A stretch of 64,000 nucleotides of DNA from Daphnia carinata (GCF_022539665.2 NC_081333.1:6136971-6200970), one strand, 5' to 3'. Counted from the first letter of the stretch, positions 22,909-35,095 are shown. Numbers and translations are program-made. Notes: a model not told the origin generated them from the sequence alone.

Positions 22909-23604
22909 TTACTTGATAAAGGTGTCCATGCAAGTTGGACAACAAAAGCTGGTGATGCCATGTTTCTTAAGGTTATCCATACCGAAACAGGTCTCATGCA
23001 TCCACGAATCACAAACCCTACATTGGTTGCAATCATCCTCTGTACCTGTGCTTTTACACAGCATACAGAGAACACGTAGCAACTTTTGTTGGGTTTCTTC
23101 GATAAAGGCAGAAGGATCCCCGACTCTCAATCGTGCTTGAAGCCTCGATGAGCGACGTGATCCTCCTATAATGACCTTGTCTGCCGTCTTTTTGCCCTTT
23201 TTTCCTTTCGTCGTCGGACTGTAAAGCAGAAGAAATAATTATAAGTAATTAGGGAATTCAAAACATTAAAATAACTAAGTGCTACAACCATACCATGAAA
23301 ACACACCATCTTTTGCCAAAGTGACAAGAGGAGTATTAGCCTCAGATGGCCCAGGTGTTGGCAGCGACTGGAAATGTCCGTTCCTACCAAAATTCTGTGT
23401 AATCGACATTTCTTAAAATGACAAATTTAACTTACATTTCCATGTATTGGATGTATCCCTCATCCACGTCGTCGTAGAAGTCCTCATCCAACTGTGGCGC
23501 ATTGGTTTTTTGAAGGAATTTTCCCTTTCCTGCACTTTTCCCAGTTTGCTGCTGCTTCCGCTTTTCCACCTCCGCCAAATGTTTTTTGGCTTTTTCTGCC
23601 GCCA
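22909..23604 (-). CDS. PHD-finger protein, likely C-terminus of a pogo/jerky transposase
   Basis: Three exons fit GT/AG rules: about 23433-23604, 23294-23396 and 22909-23219. The first starts MAAEKAKKHLAEVEKRKQQ, a charged helix. The last ends in a PHD-like zinc finger: CMLC, then CNQCRVCDSWMHETC, then CCPTC. Many metazoan pogo/jerky transposases end in such a charged helix plus PHD finger, so this is probably the surviving C-terminus of the element's own transposase. It could instead be a small chromatin-type protein with a start of its own, because the ATG at 23602-23604 opens the frame. The DDE core is absent. The frame is open through the finger, and all expected Cys/His residues are visible. 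Confidence 0.55.
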
Positions 23605-24087
23605 TTATTTTTTTTTTTTGGAAAATATCTGTGTCCAAAATTAGCGTCGGCTGTCCCAAATTAGCAGAAATGTTTTTTTCTTATTGATGACATTAGCATA
23701 AAATTAGTATTTAATGGGACAGACTTGTACTTAATTTGTAGTCCTTAACTTTCTCTACGATTTGATATAATTAGTTAATGGGTTTCTTAAATTTTACCTT
23801 ATATATTTCCTGTGTCGTCTAGGTGTCAACTAATAAGTAGTACACTGTATACGTTATTTGCCCGCAAGCAATACGCACAGATTTCAATTATCGTTTTCTC
23901 GGGTATTGTTACGTTTTATAATTTGCCCTTTGGACAAATTGCGTAACCCCCCTTTTAGTTTATAATTCGCCTATAAGATGTCCCTATTGAACCCCTATCA
24001 CTAAGCCATTCGTGAAGCGACGAAATGTATGTTTCTTGTCCCAAATTAGTAGGAACCGGGCCTGTGTCCCAATTCACGCTTTTACCC

Positions 24088-24148
24088 TAATTCCCTTCTA
24101 AATGACACTTCATATCTATCGATTCTGTACTGCATTGCGATAAACAAG
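24088..24148. repeat. Segmental duplication copy B, part 2
   Basis: This 60-bp island (CTTCTAAATGACACTTCATA ...) matches copy A at about 8449-8507. It separates the 13-kb element from BEL1. Confidence 0.8.
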
Positions 24149-24540
24149 TGTTACCTACGGCTCTGCAATCACTGGCAGGGCTGTAATAGGCAAGGACCTG
24201 CATATTTCTATCGTGATGGTTGGTATTTGCGTCACAGGGTCAGTTCAGTTCAGTTATCAACAGTTCAGTTGTCCACAGCGTCACTATCAGTTCTTTTGTA
24301 ACTCAGGAATTGTCGACTAAGTTATTATTCAAGCCTTTGTTCCCTTTTCTCGATTTGTCTCCCCCCTGTGAAATAAAGCCTATGTTAAATTTTGAAACAA
24401 TCATTTTTCCATTTTTCATGAAATTAATCTTTCTTCTCCATCTGTTTTCCTGTGCCATTCTCATATGCATGAAGAATGTCGCACAAATGGTGCTGAAACC
24501 CAATATTTTACGAACACGTGCATTCCTCGTCCTTGTTTGA
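24149..24540 (+). repeat. BEL1 5' LTR
   Basis: The first 180 bp match 42658-42840. The right edge is uncertain; TTGTTTGACA at about 24534-24543 would give TG...CA ends. Confidence 0.55.
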
Positions 24541-24755
24541 CAACAAGGGGCTAGATCTTAAAAAATCTCAATTGGATCATTCTTAAAATTGTCGAGTATT
24601 TCCCTTGTAAAACTTTTGCAGCTGTTTACGCGAGCCTGAAGGCTACGCCTGTCTACCACATGTTGAGTATCTGACTACGGTGTCGCTATATCTACGTGAA
24701 TCATCGACATCTGTTAACATGTAACTCTGTTACCCTGTAATAACGTTTCTACGTC

Positions 24756-25007
24756 ATGAGGGAAACCGTACCCAAAGCCGAAAATGTGGATATGGACGGC
24801 GATATCCTAATCGTAGACGACTTGAAACGCGAAAATCAGAAGAGTGAAAGGCACCTGCTCCCGGAAAACGATCTCAAGAAGAAACGAGGGAAGGGAAATT
24901 TGGCCTACACGAAATTAAAGACCCAGCTCAGAAAAGCAGCGGCAGATCACAAGAAGGGAGCTATCATATTCAAAACAACTGAAGTTGCAGTATGGCAAGA
25001 TAATTAA
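24756..25007 (+). pseudogene. BEL1 gag N-terminal remnant
   Basis: An 83-codon charged frame starts MRETVPKAENVDMDGDILIV and ends in a stop. Related lysine-rich coding sequence continues to about 25250 in another frame. Assigned to gag by position between LTR and pol; no domain motif is visible, so this is inference. Confidence 0.4.
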
Positions 25008-25250
25008 TTCGTTTCTACGAAGAAGTTAAAGAATTGCCCACACGGCGCATCTCCTTCCTGGAAACCTCCTCAAAGGCTCTTAGCCTTCCCAACGCATCAA
25101 TCATACCGTTGAGAAGTACTGAGGAAGGCCACAAGAGGCTGAAAAATTGTGGAGGATCATGCCAATATTTTCAATTCAAGAAATTGTTGGTGATATGCTC
25201 AGGAGTGCTTTAGGAGATCCCTCCGTGAAAGTAAGACTCGTGCGTTTTAA

Positions 25251-26224
25251 AGTATCACAAAAACATTTGGCTGTTTCAAACAAATATATAAAATCAAGTA
25301 AAATTGTTAGATAATGTAAATTTTGGGGTTTACCATTGTTTATTCAATAAATTATTAAGGCGGCTGTTTTTCATAGAAATGAGGAAGACAATATGTGGAT
25401 TGCAAAAATTAATCGCTAACGTTAATAAACTAACAAAGGCAGCCAAAGGAAATAATTAAAAACACAAACAATAAAACTCTTTCAATAGGATAAAGGTCGA
25501 GCACTACAATAAGTGAAATAAGAGACCGATTTCTATCATACCACCTAAAAAATGCCTATGGACTAAAGTATTGCACCTCCTCTGTAACTGGACATGTAAT
25601 TTCAGGGTATTTAATAAATAATTATTAAAATACAATTAGAGCAAAATCAGAATATGTAAGAGCTGTATATTATGTAACGATAGTAGTATGAAATAGCAAA
25701 ACATTAATGCAATTGGAAAAGTTTGTTATGACCACATAAAGTGCAAAATAAGTAATGAATATTTCTGATTTTTGCTCTAATAGTATTTTGTAAAATGAAC
25801 TCTATTAAATACAATATAGTTCACGTTATTCTGTAATTTTAATTAAAATGGCATAAGAAAAAAAAGTTTTGTGAACCATTTAAGTAATGAATTAACACCA
25901 TCGGTATTTTAAAAAGGAAAATGGATGTAAGCCGACGCTTTTACACGCTCATCGCTGTCTATGCTTTTGGAGATCATCGTTCCAATTGGAACTATTAAAA
26001 AAAATATCACTATCTCTAAATAGAAATAGGATTAATGCTTTGGAAAAATAGGACTGTCCTAAAATATTTTAAAAGTCCTATTTCACCGCCAATCTCAATA
26101 AAAGATAAAGTTTTTTATTGAATATGCAATTTCAAATATTCTGTGGTCGTTTAATATTCATTTTATGTCTTAATTACATTAAAATGCTATAAATATTATA
26201 TAAAGCCGTTGGGTATATCGAAAA
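25251..26224. other. AT-rich DNA between BEL1 gag and the pogo element
   Basis: No coding sequence. It contains a short piece of the AATAGGACTG repeat family at about 26036-26095 (AATAGGACTGTCCTAAAATA and its neighbours), the complement of part of 40915-41075. Confidence 0.45.
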
Positions 26225-26647
26225 GGGGAGGCCGGGGCTACGCAGGTCAGGGGTTCTGCCGGTCAATCTACCTAAAAAATACTAAATTTTTTTAAGAATT
26301 AAAAATAAAATCGTTAATTAAAATAATGTACTGCATCACTGTGGAAATAATTGAGATGATTTAATAAACATTGGCTGATATATAACTAATAATCGAAATC
26401 GCATTAATTTTAATTTTCGACGGAAAGTTTCGCTTCGTATAGCGATGATACAAAACAAGATAGATTCCTTTTCCGTAGAAAAATAGTTTGTTTTTTCTAG
26501 AAAATTTTTCCTGCTTTGGATTTTTTATTATGTTTTTTGATTGCGCATCTTCTTGAAGTTGCGCATTGGACCCCTATTGGGGTTAGACCGGTCGATTTGG
26601 TGGGGTTCAACCGGTCAATGTCTTCTACAGTTTTATCAGCTTGTTAA

Positions 26648-26949
26648 TGTAACGTATTCTAATAGTACGTTGGTAGGGAGAAAGACACTTGATAGCGATT
26701 TCACTAGCACTTTTATTTGAACTTTCGGAAACTTACAAAAAAGACGTCTGCTTGCGACAAGTGGAAATTAAGAAGGGTCAGCCATTGCCGACATCGGCCA
26801 CCAAGAAGGCTCGGTTAAACAGCGCCCCTAGCGGCATACACAAATAATATTAAAAATAATACAAATAAATATAAAAAACAGCAGGTCTTCGCACGGGCTT
26901 TTCAAATCTAGAAACCCCTTGGTTGTCCTCCTTTTGAGAATCTGCAACA
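26648..26949 (-). repeat. BEL2 3' LTR
   Basis: 302 bp, starting TGTAACGTATTC and ending GCAACA on the plus strand. It lacks about 50 bp that the other LTR has near its left end. Confidence 0.93.
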
Positions 26950-27249
26950 ACCTCCCCGCCGGAATCGCCAGCTCCCTCCTGCGATTCCAAATTCTTCTTG
27001 CGGAGTGGATTCTTTTTTTTCTTCTTGGATGTAGTTTTCTTTCTTTTCTCCGGCTTCAGCGTTGTCGACTAGTGTGTCGATATCGGCTTGTACTTCTAGA
27101 CGATGGACAGTCTGGATGCCTCGGGTGGTTTCCTTTCCCGATCGTAGCCGTAGGGTAACAGCCCTTACTTTGCCGTCGTAGCCAGAGACCAATTCAATAA
27201 CAATGGCCGTCGGCCATGAAACTCGCTTGATGTTCGGCTCTTTCAACAA
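26908..27249 (-). pseudogene. BEL2 pol C-terminal (DUF5641-like) segment
   Basis: This frame starts LKEPNIKRVSWPTAIVIELV and continues VRAVTLRLRSGKETTRGIQT, the SH3-like tail that follows integrase in BEL/Pao pol. Its last codons run into the 3' LTR. It is separated from the integrase frame by a frameshift or stop at about 27300. Confidence 0.8.
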
Positions 27250-27342
27250 GACGACTTCGCCAACACGTGGAATTCTTGTACCCTTGTCTTTGCGACAGTA
27301 AAATCGCCTAAGGTTGAAGAAGTACGAGTCTTGCCAAAGCCT

Positions 27343-28104
27343 CTACCATGTTAGTGCGTGCTCGCTTCTCTGCTTATCCAATTCGATAAGCTCGTCGCGG
27401 CTAATTTTCGTAGCGTCGGGTGACTCTATTGTGGCACCAGGTCGCCTTCCAGTTAGCAGCTTTTGAGGAGATAAAACTTCAAAGGATTGTTCGTCTCCAG
27501 ACACATAAGTGAGAGGCCGTGAGTTCACGACGGCTTCGATTTCAAACAAGATGGTATGAAGCTGGTCGTAGCTCACTTTCATTTTCCCCAACACAACGGT
27601 TAACGGTTCTTTAACGGAGCGCACCATTCTCTCCCAGAACCCGCCCCACCAGGGAGCTAGATTGGGGGAGAATTTCCACTTAATACCCTTGCTTGACAAC
27701 CAGTTGGCTAGGGTAGGATCTTCTGATATCAGTTTTGCCGCAAATGTAAATTTTAACGCGTTGTCACTGTAGATAATTTTGCAATCTTCTCTACGCGACA
27801 TCATTCTTCTTAACGCGTGCATAAACGTTTGGGCAGTTAGTTCAGTCACAAGTTCCAAGTGCACGGCTCTTGTGACGGCACAATTAAACAAGCACGCATG
27901 CACTTTTTTCTCTCCTACATGCGTTTTCTCGATATTGTTCCCTTCACTGTGGTTTTCAATTAGGATGACTTCTTCTAAGTCGTACATTGGTCCGAAGTAG
28001 TCAATCCCGATGACCTCAAAGGGTTGTGCTCTCTTGGTACGATCCAAGGGCATTGAAGCCGTTTCTTCATTGAAGGGACGAGATTGCACTCGTTGACAAA
28101 TCAC
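27343..28104 (-). pseudogene. BEL2 integrase
   Basis: The catalytic triad is complete: aspartate in VIGIDYFGPMYD, aspartate in IIYSDNALKF, and glutamate in WWGGFWERMVRSVKE. NSRPLTYVS near the C-terminus is typical of BEL/Pao. The upstream zinc-binding domain lies in another frame (28067-28342), where a C-x-x-C stretch is scrambled. So the core is intact, but the full protein cannot be made without frame correction. Confidence 0.9.
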
Positions 28105-28302
28105 ACACTATTTGATGACACTTTTTATTCGTTGGCGGGCGCGAATAATCCAAAAACGATTTCATAAAAACGTCAGAGTGTTTTGGACACCGGCATGTTT
28201 CCGTTTGACATGATGATATTGGATCACCATGTCCACAATCTTCTCGGTTGCTGGGAGAAGAATCGGCGGGTCGATCAGCAATTCCTTTAAGGCTGGACCT
28301 AC

Positions 28303-29730
28303 TCAACCAGTCACTGGAATAAGCTTTTCTTGCGCATCCCAAATTGGTCTTAAAGTTTCAAGGTTGCAAAGCAGTTTACCAAGTGGCTTCCCATCTTGAA
28401 GGGATTCGTAGATTTCTGGAAATGCCCTTTTCTGAATAGACTTCAAAATAAAGTTTTCGGCGGTGGCGATTTCGTGGACAGATAGAGATGGGTTTTCCTT
28501 TCCTTTGACCGTTTCGATTGCCTTACCGAGCAAATCCTTTCTAAAAAGCCTAAATATCCAGGCAATTGTTCGTAGAAACCACAGATAACTGCTTGCTCTT
28601 GATGCCAATGCATCAAACCAATCTAGGGGCCTGCTTACTGCAAGACTTTCGATTCTTGTCTTGGATCTTGCCTCAATCTCCATCGACTGTATTTCTTCTG
28701 ATGTCAGATTTCCTTGTTGCGGCCATTCTTTTTCGTCATAAATCAGCCAGGATGGACCTCCCCACCAAAAAGAAGCCGCAATCAGGTTTTTGACCGTGGT
28801 TCCCCTTGATGTGTAGTCTGCTGGATTGTCTTTCCCAGGGCAGTGTTTCCATTGTTCTGGTTTGGACCTTCTCCTAATAGCCTCAACTCTGTTTCTGACA
28901 AACAGCTTCCAACGGGTTGGCTCACCCTTTATCCATCCTAAAGTTGCCATTGAATCTGCCCATAGATGCACTTTCCATTGGACCTTGTCAATTGCATTGA
29001 CGATTCGTTCAGCTAATACACTACCGAGCACGGCACTAAGCAATTCTAGTCTTGGTAGCGATACTTCGTTCTTCGGAAGTGGTGCTGCTCTTGTCTTGCA
29101 ACAAATTAGGTGCATGAAATCTGGATATTGCGATTTCGCGTAAGCCACTGCACCATATGCTTTTGTCGAAGCGTCACAAAATATGTGCAATTCTTGCATG
29201 TGTTTGTTTGGTGCCAAAGAAATCATTCTTGGCACTTGTATCTTCTCAATGTCTTTGAGAACTTCAACTATTGCTCTGAATTGGATTTCCGTCTCTCTGG
29301 GCACTTCATCGTCCCATCCAATTTTGACTTGCCACAATTCTTGAAAAAGAAGCTTGAATTGTAACGTGACGGGTCCAATTAATCCAAGTGGGTCGAACAG
29401 TTTTGTTGAAATTTTTGAGAAAGATCTCTTCGTTAAAATTTTAACTTTTGTAGCTGCGTCTACAATTACATCAGACTTGAAATAAAAGCAATCCGTGCTT
29501 GTATTCCATCTTACACCAAGTACTATTTGCGGGTCTAAATTAAGACACAAATGTGAATTAGTCGAGTCTTCTGTTAAATTTTGTTTTTGTATATATCTAC
29601 GCAGCTCACTGTTGTTAGTCACCCATTTTCTTAAGTCCATTTTGCGTCTGCAAAAAGTTTCAGTACAGTTCCTATTACGGCCATTTCTTCCAGTGTATTG
29701 GATTTGGTACTTTTTTAAACTTAAAATCAA
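28303..29730 (-). pseudogene. BEL2 second half of reverse transcriptase and RNase H
   Basis: A long frame includes the post-YXDD part of reverse transcriptase (VLGVRWNTSTDCF, the conserved LFDPLGLIGPVTLQFKLLFQ), then RNase H-like blocks (LHIFCDASTKAYGAVAY, LPRLELLSAVLGS, VHLWADSMATLGWI, PGKDNPADYTSRG). Its first codons (29640-29730) lie outside pol, because the hAT left end is at 29691. It continues 32172-32630 across the hAT insertion. Confidence 0.9.
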
Positions 29731-31964
29731 ATCTTCGAAAAAAAAGGTCCGTCAAATCAGTTCCAAATCAAATCTTTGAAAATATGGCTGAAATCCAAAT
29801 CATTTTATATTTAAAAAAATCCAAATCAAATCCAATTTATTTTTCTTTTTTCTCTTGTCGATTGACAGTTTCCAAAAGATGAGCATTTCGTTTGATGAAT
29901 ACAAGCATGTCAAATAATTTGGGTTTTATCTTGTTTCTTTTTGCTGACAAAATATCAACTACCGTGTTAAATGCACGCTATTAGCGGAAGAACTTTTAGA
30001 AATCATAATTAAATGTAACTTTTATTCGTACACCATTTTTATGCACTTTTAAATTATTTTATATTTTCTCTGCTTTTTAAAATTAATTATAATCATGCAG
30101 AACATGGAATTCCCATGGTATCCCTTGCAATTGGGGCTAAGGCTAGGAATCTATGTTGATTAAGATTCCAATATTCACATGGACTAAAATCAAGACCAAA
30201 TTGACCCTTTTCATTCACAATTGGGGGCTCTTTCAAATAGTTATCAAATTCATCGAGCACTTTCGACACACCCCTTGACAAAGTTCGAGGGCGAACGAGC
30301 ACGCTGGCAAGTAGAGGACGGATGGATTGTCTTGCTCGCTTATGAACAGGGGTAGCTGATGGATTTTCATTTGCTTTACGTGTTCTTTCATCTTCAGCAC
30401 CACTGCCAGAGTTGTCTTCATTGTCTTCCCCCTCTTCGTTACCACCTAAAATTTCAAATAATAAATTCAACCATATAAATCAGCTTACCTAAGACACAAA
30501 TGTGCATGAGACGCATGAATGTAAAAGTGGTTTTCATACCGACTGTACGATAGCGCAATCTCAGTAATTCCTTAGCAGTAGCAATGACGTCTTCTTCGTC
30601 TTCTCCGCTGCTGTTATCGACGTTCCCTTTATTCTTGGGTCAAGCAGTGATCCTGCAATAGTTCACAAAGTTCAAAAACATCACAAGACTTCAGTACTGT
30701 TTTTACTACTTCCGCAGTCCTTGAGCAGATTGATGGTATGATACCATCTCTCCTCTTTCCATAGCTCGGAATTTGATATGTAGGTGCGAGAAATGAGATC
30801 AGCTTCCGAAATCCCTCTCATTGCACTATCGTTAAAGGCAAATTGTCTCAAACAATCATTTCGCCTAAAAGAGTGTCAATTTTCTTTTGAGTATCTTTTG
30901 GTATTTTTGGTGCTGCTAGGAAATTCTTCATGGAAGACTCGTTTGTTAGGTTTGCTTCCCCTCCTCCTTTTACTTTGTTATAATCTTCTTCGTGGCATCT
31001 TCTTAAATGTCGGATGAAATTGGAAAAGGAATCTGCCTGTCCGTGATGATATTTCCCGTTGTTGCATTACTTACATTGCGCGAAGACCTTTCCGCTTGCG
31101 TAATCAGTATGCCAGTTTTTCCAGCAATTAGTTCTCCAGAGAGGCACTTCGCTTGATCAAAGATTGGCGTTTTCACAGCGTTTTTTGGTAGTTCTACTGG
31201 GATGGATCTTACTCCCTTGTCCAGAACATCTTCGTCTTCAGAGGAAGTTTCATCTCCATCAGGACCACTTGCCTCCTCTTCATATTGGGTTTCTGTAATA
31301 GTGTCTTCTTCCTCCTCTTCGTACAATAATGGATCCTGAATGGAAGGGGCTATTGCACGGCTACATCCTCTAACTTGCGATGTACTTCGTGATGCACCTC
31401 TTGATGCCCCTCTTGATGCCCCTCTTTATGCCCCTTTTGATCCACCTCTTGATCCACCTCGTGATCCTCTTGAAGCACCACGCTTGGTGCCACTACCTGG
31501 TCCACCCATGTGTAATCACTTAAGAATGAAACCTGATAAATATGAGGACTTAAATCTTATACAAAGATCAGAACAGAAATGCAAACCCTATGTATCTGTG
31601 AGATGTTAGAATGAGGACCCACAAACTCACTCGAGGACTTTTGTTGTCTTAAATGTGACAAATGGGCAATGACTGCTAGTGACGATGAATGACGAAATTT
31701 ACCCCGCTGGCTACTTAATAGGCCTATAACTATGGCCCCTAAAACATCGGAAAATGTGCGAATCGCTCATGTCACTAGCGACATCTGCCAAGCAATTTTT
31801 GTAAGTAATGATTTGGATTTGATTTGGATTTTTCACGATATTTCAAATCAATTCCAAATCCAAAGCATCATTATAAAAAAATTTTAAAATCCAATCCAAA
31901 TCAGCAAAATGATTTGATTTGATTTGGATTTGATTTGAATTGCGGGCAAAAATCCAATACACTG
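29691..31964 (-). mobile_element. hAT transposon inserted in BEL2 reverse transcriptase
   Basis: Ends CAGTGTATTGGATTT (left) and AAATCCAATACACTG (right) are perfect inverted repeats. An 8-bp target duplication flanks it, ATTTCTTC (29683-29690) and ATTGCTTC (31965-31972), with one mismatch. CARTG-type ends and 8-bp duplications are diagnostic of hAT. Subterminal DNA is packed with ATCCAAATC/GATTTGGAT motifs on both sides (29735-29850, 31805-31945). The flanking pol frame reads YADDYFSNASTVEEA on one side and EEMAVIG on the other, so it landed just after the RT catalytic motif. Confidence 0.95.
30093..31509 (-). pseudogene. hAT transposase, internally deleted
   Basis: Reading leftward from the ATG at 31507-31509: an N-terminus of RGAS/RGGS repeats (12-nt DNA repeats) with one stop, an acidic stretch, and a BED zinc-finger remnant (NATTGN followed by FSNFIRHLRRCHEED after a frameshift). 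Next is the DNLPLTIVQ..EGFRKL segment typical of hAT, then a gap where the RNase H catalytic core should be, and finally the C-terminal dimerisation region (EYWNLNQHRFLALAPIARDT, ending in CSA and a stop). The core deletion makes it inactive. Confidence 0.85.
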
Positions 31965-32171
31965 ATTGCTTCTTCTACTGTAGATGCATTTGAGAAATAG
32001 TCGTCTGCATATACGTGGCGAGGATTTGTCTACTGCTTCCTGCTAAATCACCTTCATAGGACTCCAAGTGTTTTTCAAGACGGTCCTTAGCACTACCGGG
32101 CTACATGTGAGTCCGAATGGAAGCCTGTTCCATTTGTATAGTTGCAGCGATCCTGGGACGTCTTCGTCTTC

Positions 32172-32630
32172 TTAGTAGAATCTTAACGCTTCCGCGTCTT
32201 CTTTAAGTAGCTTCACCATGAGAAAAGCTTGTCTGATGTCAGCTGCTGTCCAGGCGATGAAATTCCACCTAAATAGTAACATCACGTCAAGGATGTCCGG
32301 GTTCAGATTGGGTCCTTCTTCTAGGCAGTCGTTGGCGCTGAAACCTGTTTTCGGTTTTGCTGAACCATTGAAAACAGGCCTAACTCTGCTGGTTGTTTTG
32401 TCTCTTCTGACAACCGGATGATGGGGCAGGATAGTGTAGATACCACTTAATGATATATCTGCTCTGGAAATGAACCTATACTCTTTTAGTTTATCTAATT
32501 CGGCTTCACATGAAGTCTTCATTTCTTTATCTCTGTCCAATCTTCTTATCAGCGCCTTTGCTTGATCCTCTGCCATGGCTTCATTCTTGCTCAGACGATT
32601 TTTGTTTTCATTCCATGAGAGTGGTGCCAC
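32172..32630 (-). pseudogene. BEL2 reverse transcriptase, first half
   Basis: Shows the fingers/palm of BEL/Pao RT: YTILPHHPVVRRDKTTSRVR, VFNGSAKPKTGFSANDCLEE, and TAADIRQAFLMVKL with the first catalytic aspartate. The YADD box follows at about 31990-32010, before the hAT insertion. A stop separates it from the protease part. Confidence 0.9.
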
Positions 32631-32648
32631 ATAATGTCCATCTTCATC

Positions 32649-33527
32649 TTAGACGATGGAGTCTGCATAGGATTTCCACTGGGTAGATAGTAGAATTTTC
32701 TCTAATGGATCCAAGCTTTCCAGCTTCCACCATCTGGCGAAGTCTATTTCGTCAGTTTTCAGGTCTGTGTCTTCCTCCAAATTTTCGGGTGTTCCTGGTT
32801 TGGCTTTTAAGAGAAAACCAATTGCCGTGTTAGACGATATTGCCACTGTCTCATCCTACCCTAGTAATAACCATCCAAATTTGCTTTCTATCGCTCGAAT
32901 GCCCGTTTTCGAGACGATCTGTTTTGAGCCGAGAATCTTCCAGACTTGATTCGCTCCGATCAAGACGTCGATTTCGCGCGGTCCTGCTCTTCCGCTTAGA
33001 ACTTTGTCATCTGCGAGTTGGTATCCTTTACTCCAAAGTCCGCTGATGAATTCCGCCTTTTTTGATCCAGCAACCTTCCCGATTTTGGGCTGCTCGATCG
33101 CTTCCAATTCTATCTGTTCAGCTTGTGGGATGACTCCTCGAAGTCGCAATTTTCTTACGCTCCGTTCTTTCTCTGGATGCATGTGTCCCACTGCTTGCAG
33201 CTTCAGGTTGACTTTCCCGACCTCTTGTAGTCCTAGAGTTTGAGCCAATTCACTCCGAATTAAGGTTGCATTCGATCCTTGATCGACATAAGCAATAGCT
33301 TTCAGCCATCCTTTTGGGCCCTCCACTATTACTGTTGCCGTTTGGACGTATACGCCACCAAATAGGCGTGCTTCTATTGAAAGAGGAGCGTCATCTGCTA
33401 CCTTTAACATTGGAGATGCCGCTGCTGTTGCCGTCACCGATTTCGGATTAACTGCCTTGTTGCAGATGGCCGTGTGGTGATCTTTTCCGCATTTGCAGCA
33501 CTTGCTTATTCTCCAACACTCTTTCAC
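32649..33527 (-). pseudogene. BEL2 aspartic protease region
   Basis: Begins CWRISKCCKCGKDHHTAICN, a CCHC-like zinc knuckle, followed by a DUF1758-type protease with YVDQGSNATLIRS around the catalytic aspartate, and the FGWLLLG end. 32649-32846 continues it after one stop. In DUF1758 proteins the motif is D-x-G-S, as here. Confidence 0.85.
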
Positions 33528-33603
33528 TTGATGATTTTGTCAAAGGGACTTCCAACACCTTTTTTCTTTTTTGACTTGCTAAATTTTCTTTTCTAGTGTG
33601 ACA

Positions 33604-34793
33604 TCACATTTGTTGGTGGGGGTGTTTATCATTGCAACATAAACATCTTCTTTTTTCCAAACTAAACTGTTTCCTGTTCTTTGGATTTCTTGGGTATTCT
33701 GTTGCAGTCCCTGTGACTGCTAACTCAGCTGCCGTTGGCGTTGTTGCGAATGTAACTCGTTTTGGTTTCTCTGGTGCTTCTGGTTTCGTTTTCTTCTTTT
33801 CGTGTTTTTCTGTGGAATAGCCATATTCCCAGTCTTGAGCTATTGAATCAATGAAATTAAAGAGATCTTTCAATGTCTTTTGCGACCGTCTGGTCTCTCC
33901 GTGCCATCTTGATATTAACTCAATTGGCAGTTTTCTTGTAATGATATCCATGATTGCTTCGTTTTGAGCTGTAGCCTGTTCTGGGTTGCCGAGATTTAAA
34001 GCATGGCCCATTGCCTTGTCGTGTAGTTGTCGTAAGGCCTTGTGGTCGTCTTGACGTTCTACTTTTCTTAGTTCTGTAATGGCAATATAGTGGTCTGCTT
34101 TCACCGATCTCGGCTTGTTGTATTTCCCATTTAAGATATCTGCTTCCCTGTTGTAATTGTCTTCAGTTAAGTCCAAGTGCGATATCGCACCAGCGGCTTC
34201 CTCCGTTATGTGTAGTTTCAATCTGCCAAATTTTTCGATGGGCCTCATGGATTGGTTTTCGTGGATAAGTATGCGGAAAATCGCCCACCAATCCCTCTAT
34301 TTGTGTAGATCACCGTCGAACTTAATTTCGATCATGGGTAGCAGATGTGCTATAGCCTACTCATAGCGTTTGCAGTAGGTTGCAAAGTTAGTGCGTTCAT
34401 TGCCGGAGCAATGTTCGTAGTTGGAGATCTCTCCTCTTCACTATGCGCAGCAACTTGAAGTACAGGTTCTCTTTCTTGAGGGCTTCTTCTGCTCTCAACT
34501 GGTCTTCTCCTCCTCCAATCAATACTCATCTTGTGAAATCAGTTGACGAATTCTTCATGTTGTTGAAGATATCTTTCTTGTGCTTCAGCTTCCAATAGTG
34601 GGATGAGTGACCGATAGTTCTTAATGAGTCTCTTTATTCTGTCGTCGGCCAGCTCAAAAGATATTTTGGCTTCTACCAATCTTTCTTCTTCACATGCTTC
34701 GTCGTAATTCTTCAGGCCCTTATGGAGCTCCTTTTCTAAGATGTCGATGGTCACCACCATAGCTGCTCGGGTTAATGATTTCTTGGTGGCCAT
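33604..34793 (-). pseudogene. BEL2 gag
   Basis: 34539-34793 is a helical N-terminus beginning MATKKSLTRAAMVVTIDILE. 33604-34248 has the DUF1759 core: IEKFGRLKLHITEEAAGAIS, LTEDNYNREADILNGKYNK, LRQLHDKAM, and LPIELISRW, ending in a CCHC-like RRCLCCNDKHPHQQM. A frameshift at about 34300 and a further break divide it. Confidence 0.88.
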
Positions 34794-35095
34794 TTTGTTG
34801 TTTGAGTTTCAAGGCTGTCTGAAAAAATGTATCTGAAAAAGAATTATTGTGGGATATCCCAAGGTGAGTTTTCTTTCTGAGAAAGCTACACGAAAATGGA
34901 TTTAGAAAAGAACAAAAGGTTGTATTTTGCGATATCGCACCAGTTTCACAACAAAGGCTAGCTGTCCTTTTCTTCTATTACAAAAATCTTCTTGATTAAA
35001 CAACCATAAAAATTATACCATGAAACAAAAGAAATCTTAGTTGTTTTCAGGTAATTCCTCTTCTTCCTTAGTAGTTCCTTAGTAGTCTCCCTTCC

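Larger units (their letters stand above)
11108..24087. mobile_element. 13-kb pogo-type TIR element holding a tRNA-like array, PHD gene and Gypsy
   Basis: The left end reads GGGTAAAAGAGCGAATTGGG. The right end, read inward, is GGGTAAAAGCGTGAATTGGG. TA dinucleotides flank both ends (11106-11107, 24088-24089), the pogo/Tc1 target duplication. The paralogous duplicon copy gives the empty site: there, the sequence on the left of the element (GTAGGTTTAGG ... TTGAG) runs straight into the sequence on its right (TCCTAAATGACAC at about 8455). Interior, left to right: non-coding left arm, tandem array (from 11738), Gypsy insertion (14664-21613), rest of the array (to about 22640), and a PHD gene on the minus strand resembling the C-terminus of pogo/jerky transposases. 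The DDE catalytic core is absent, so the copy is non-autonomous. Confidence 0.75.

Noticed and set aside
24303-24540. Open frames on both strands in the BEL1 5' LTR
   Set aside because: They fall in LTR-like DNA, have no motif and no equivalent in the 3' LTR.
31340-31609. Plus-strand frame rich in DAPLDAPL repeats
   Set aside because: It is the antisense shadow of the RGAS/RGGS-encoding 12-nt repeats of the hAT transposase.
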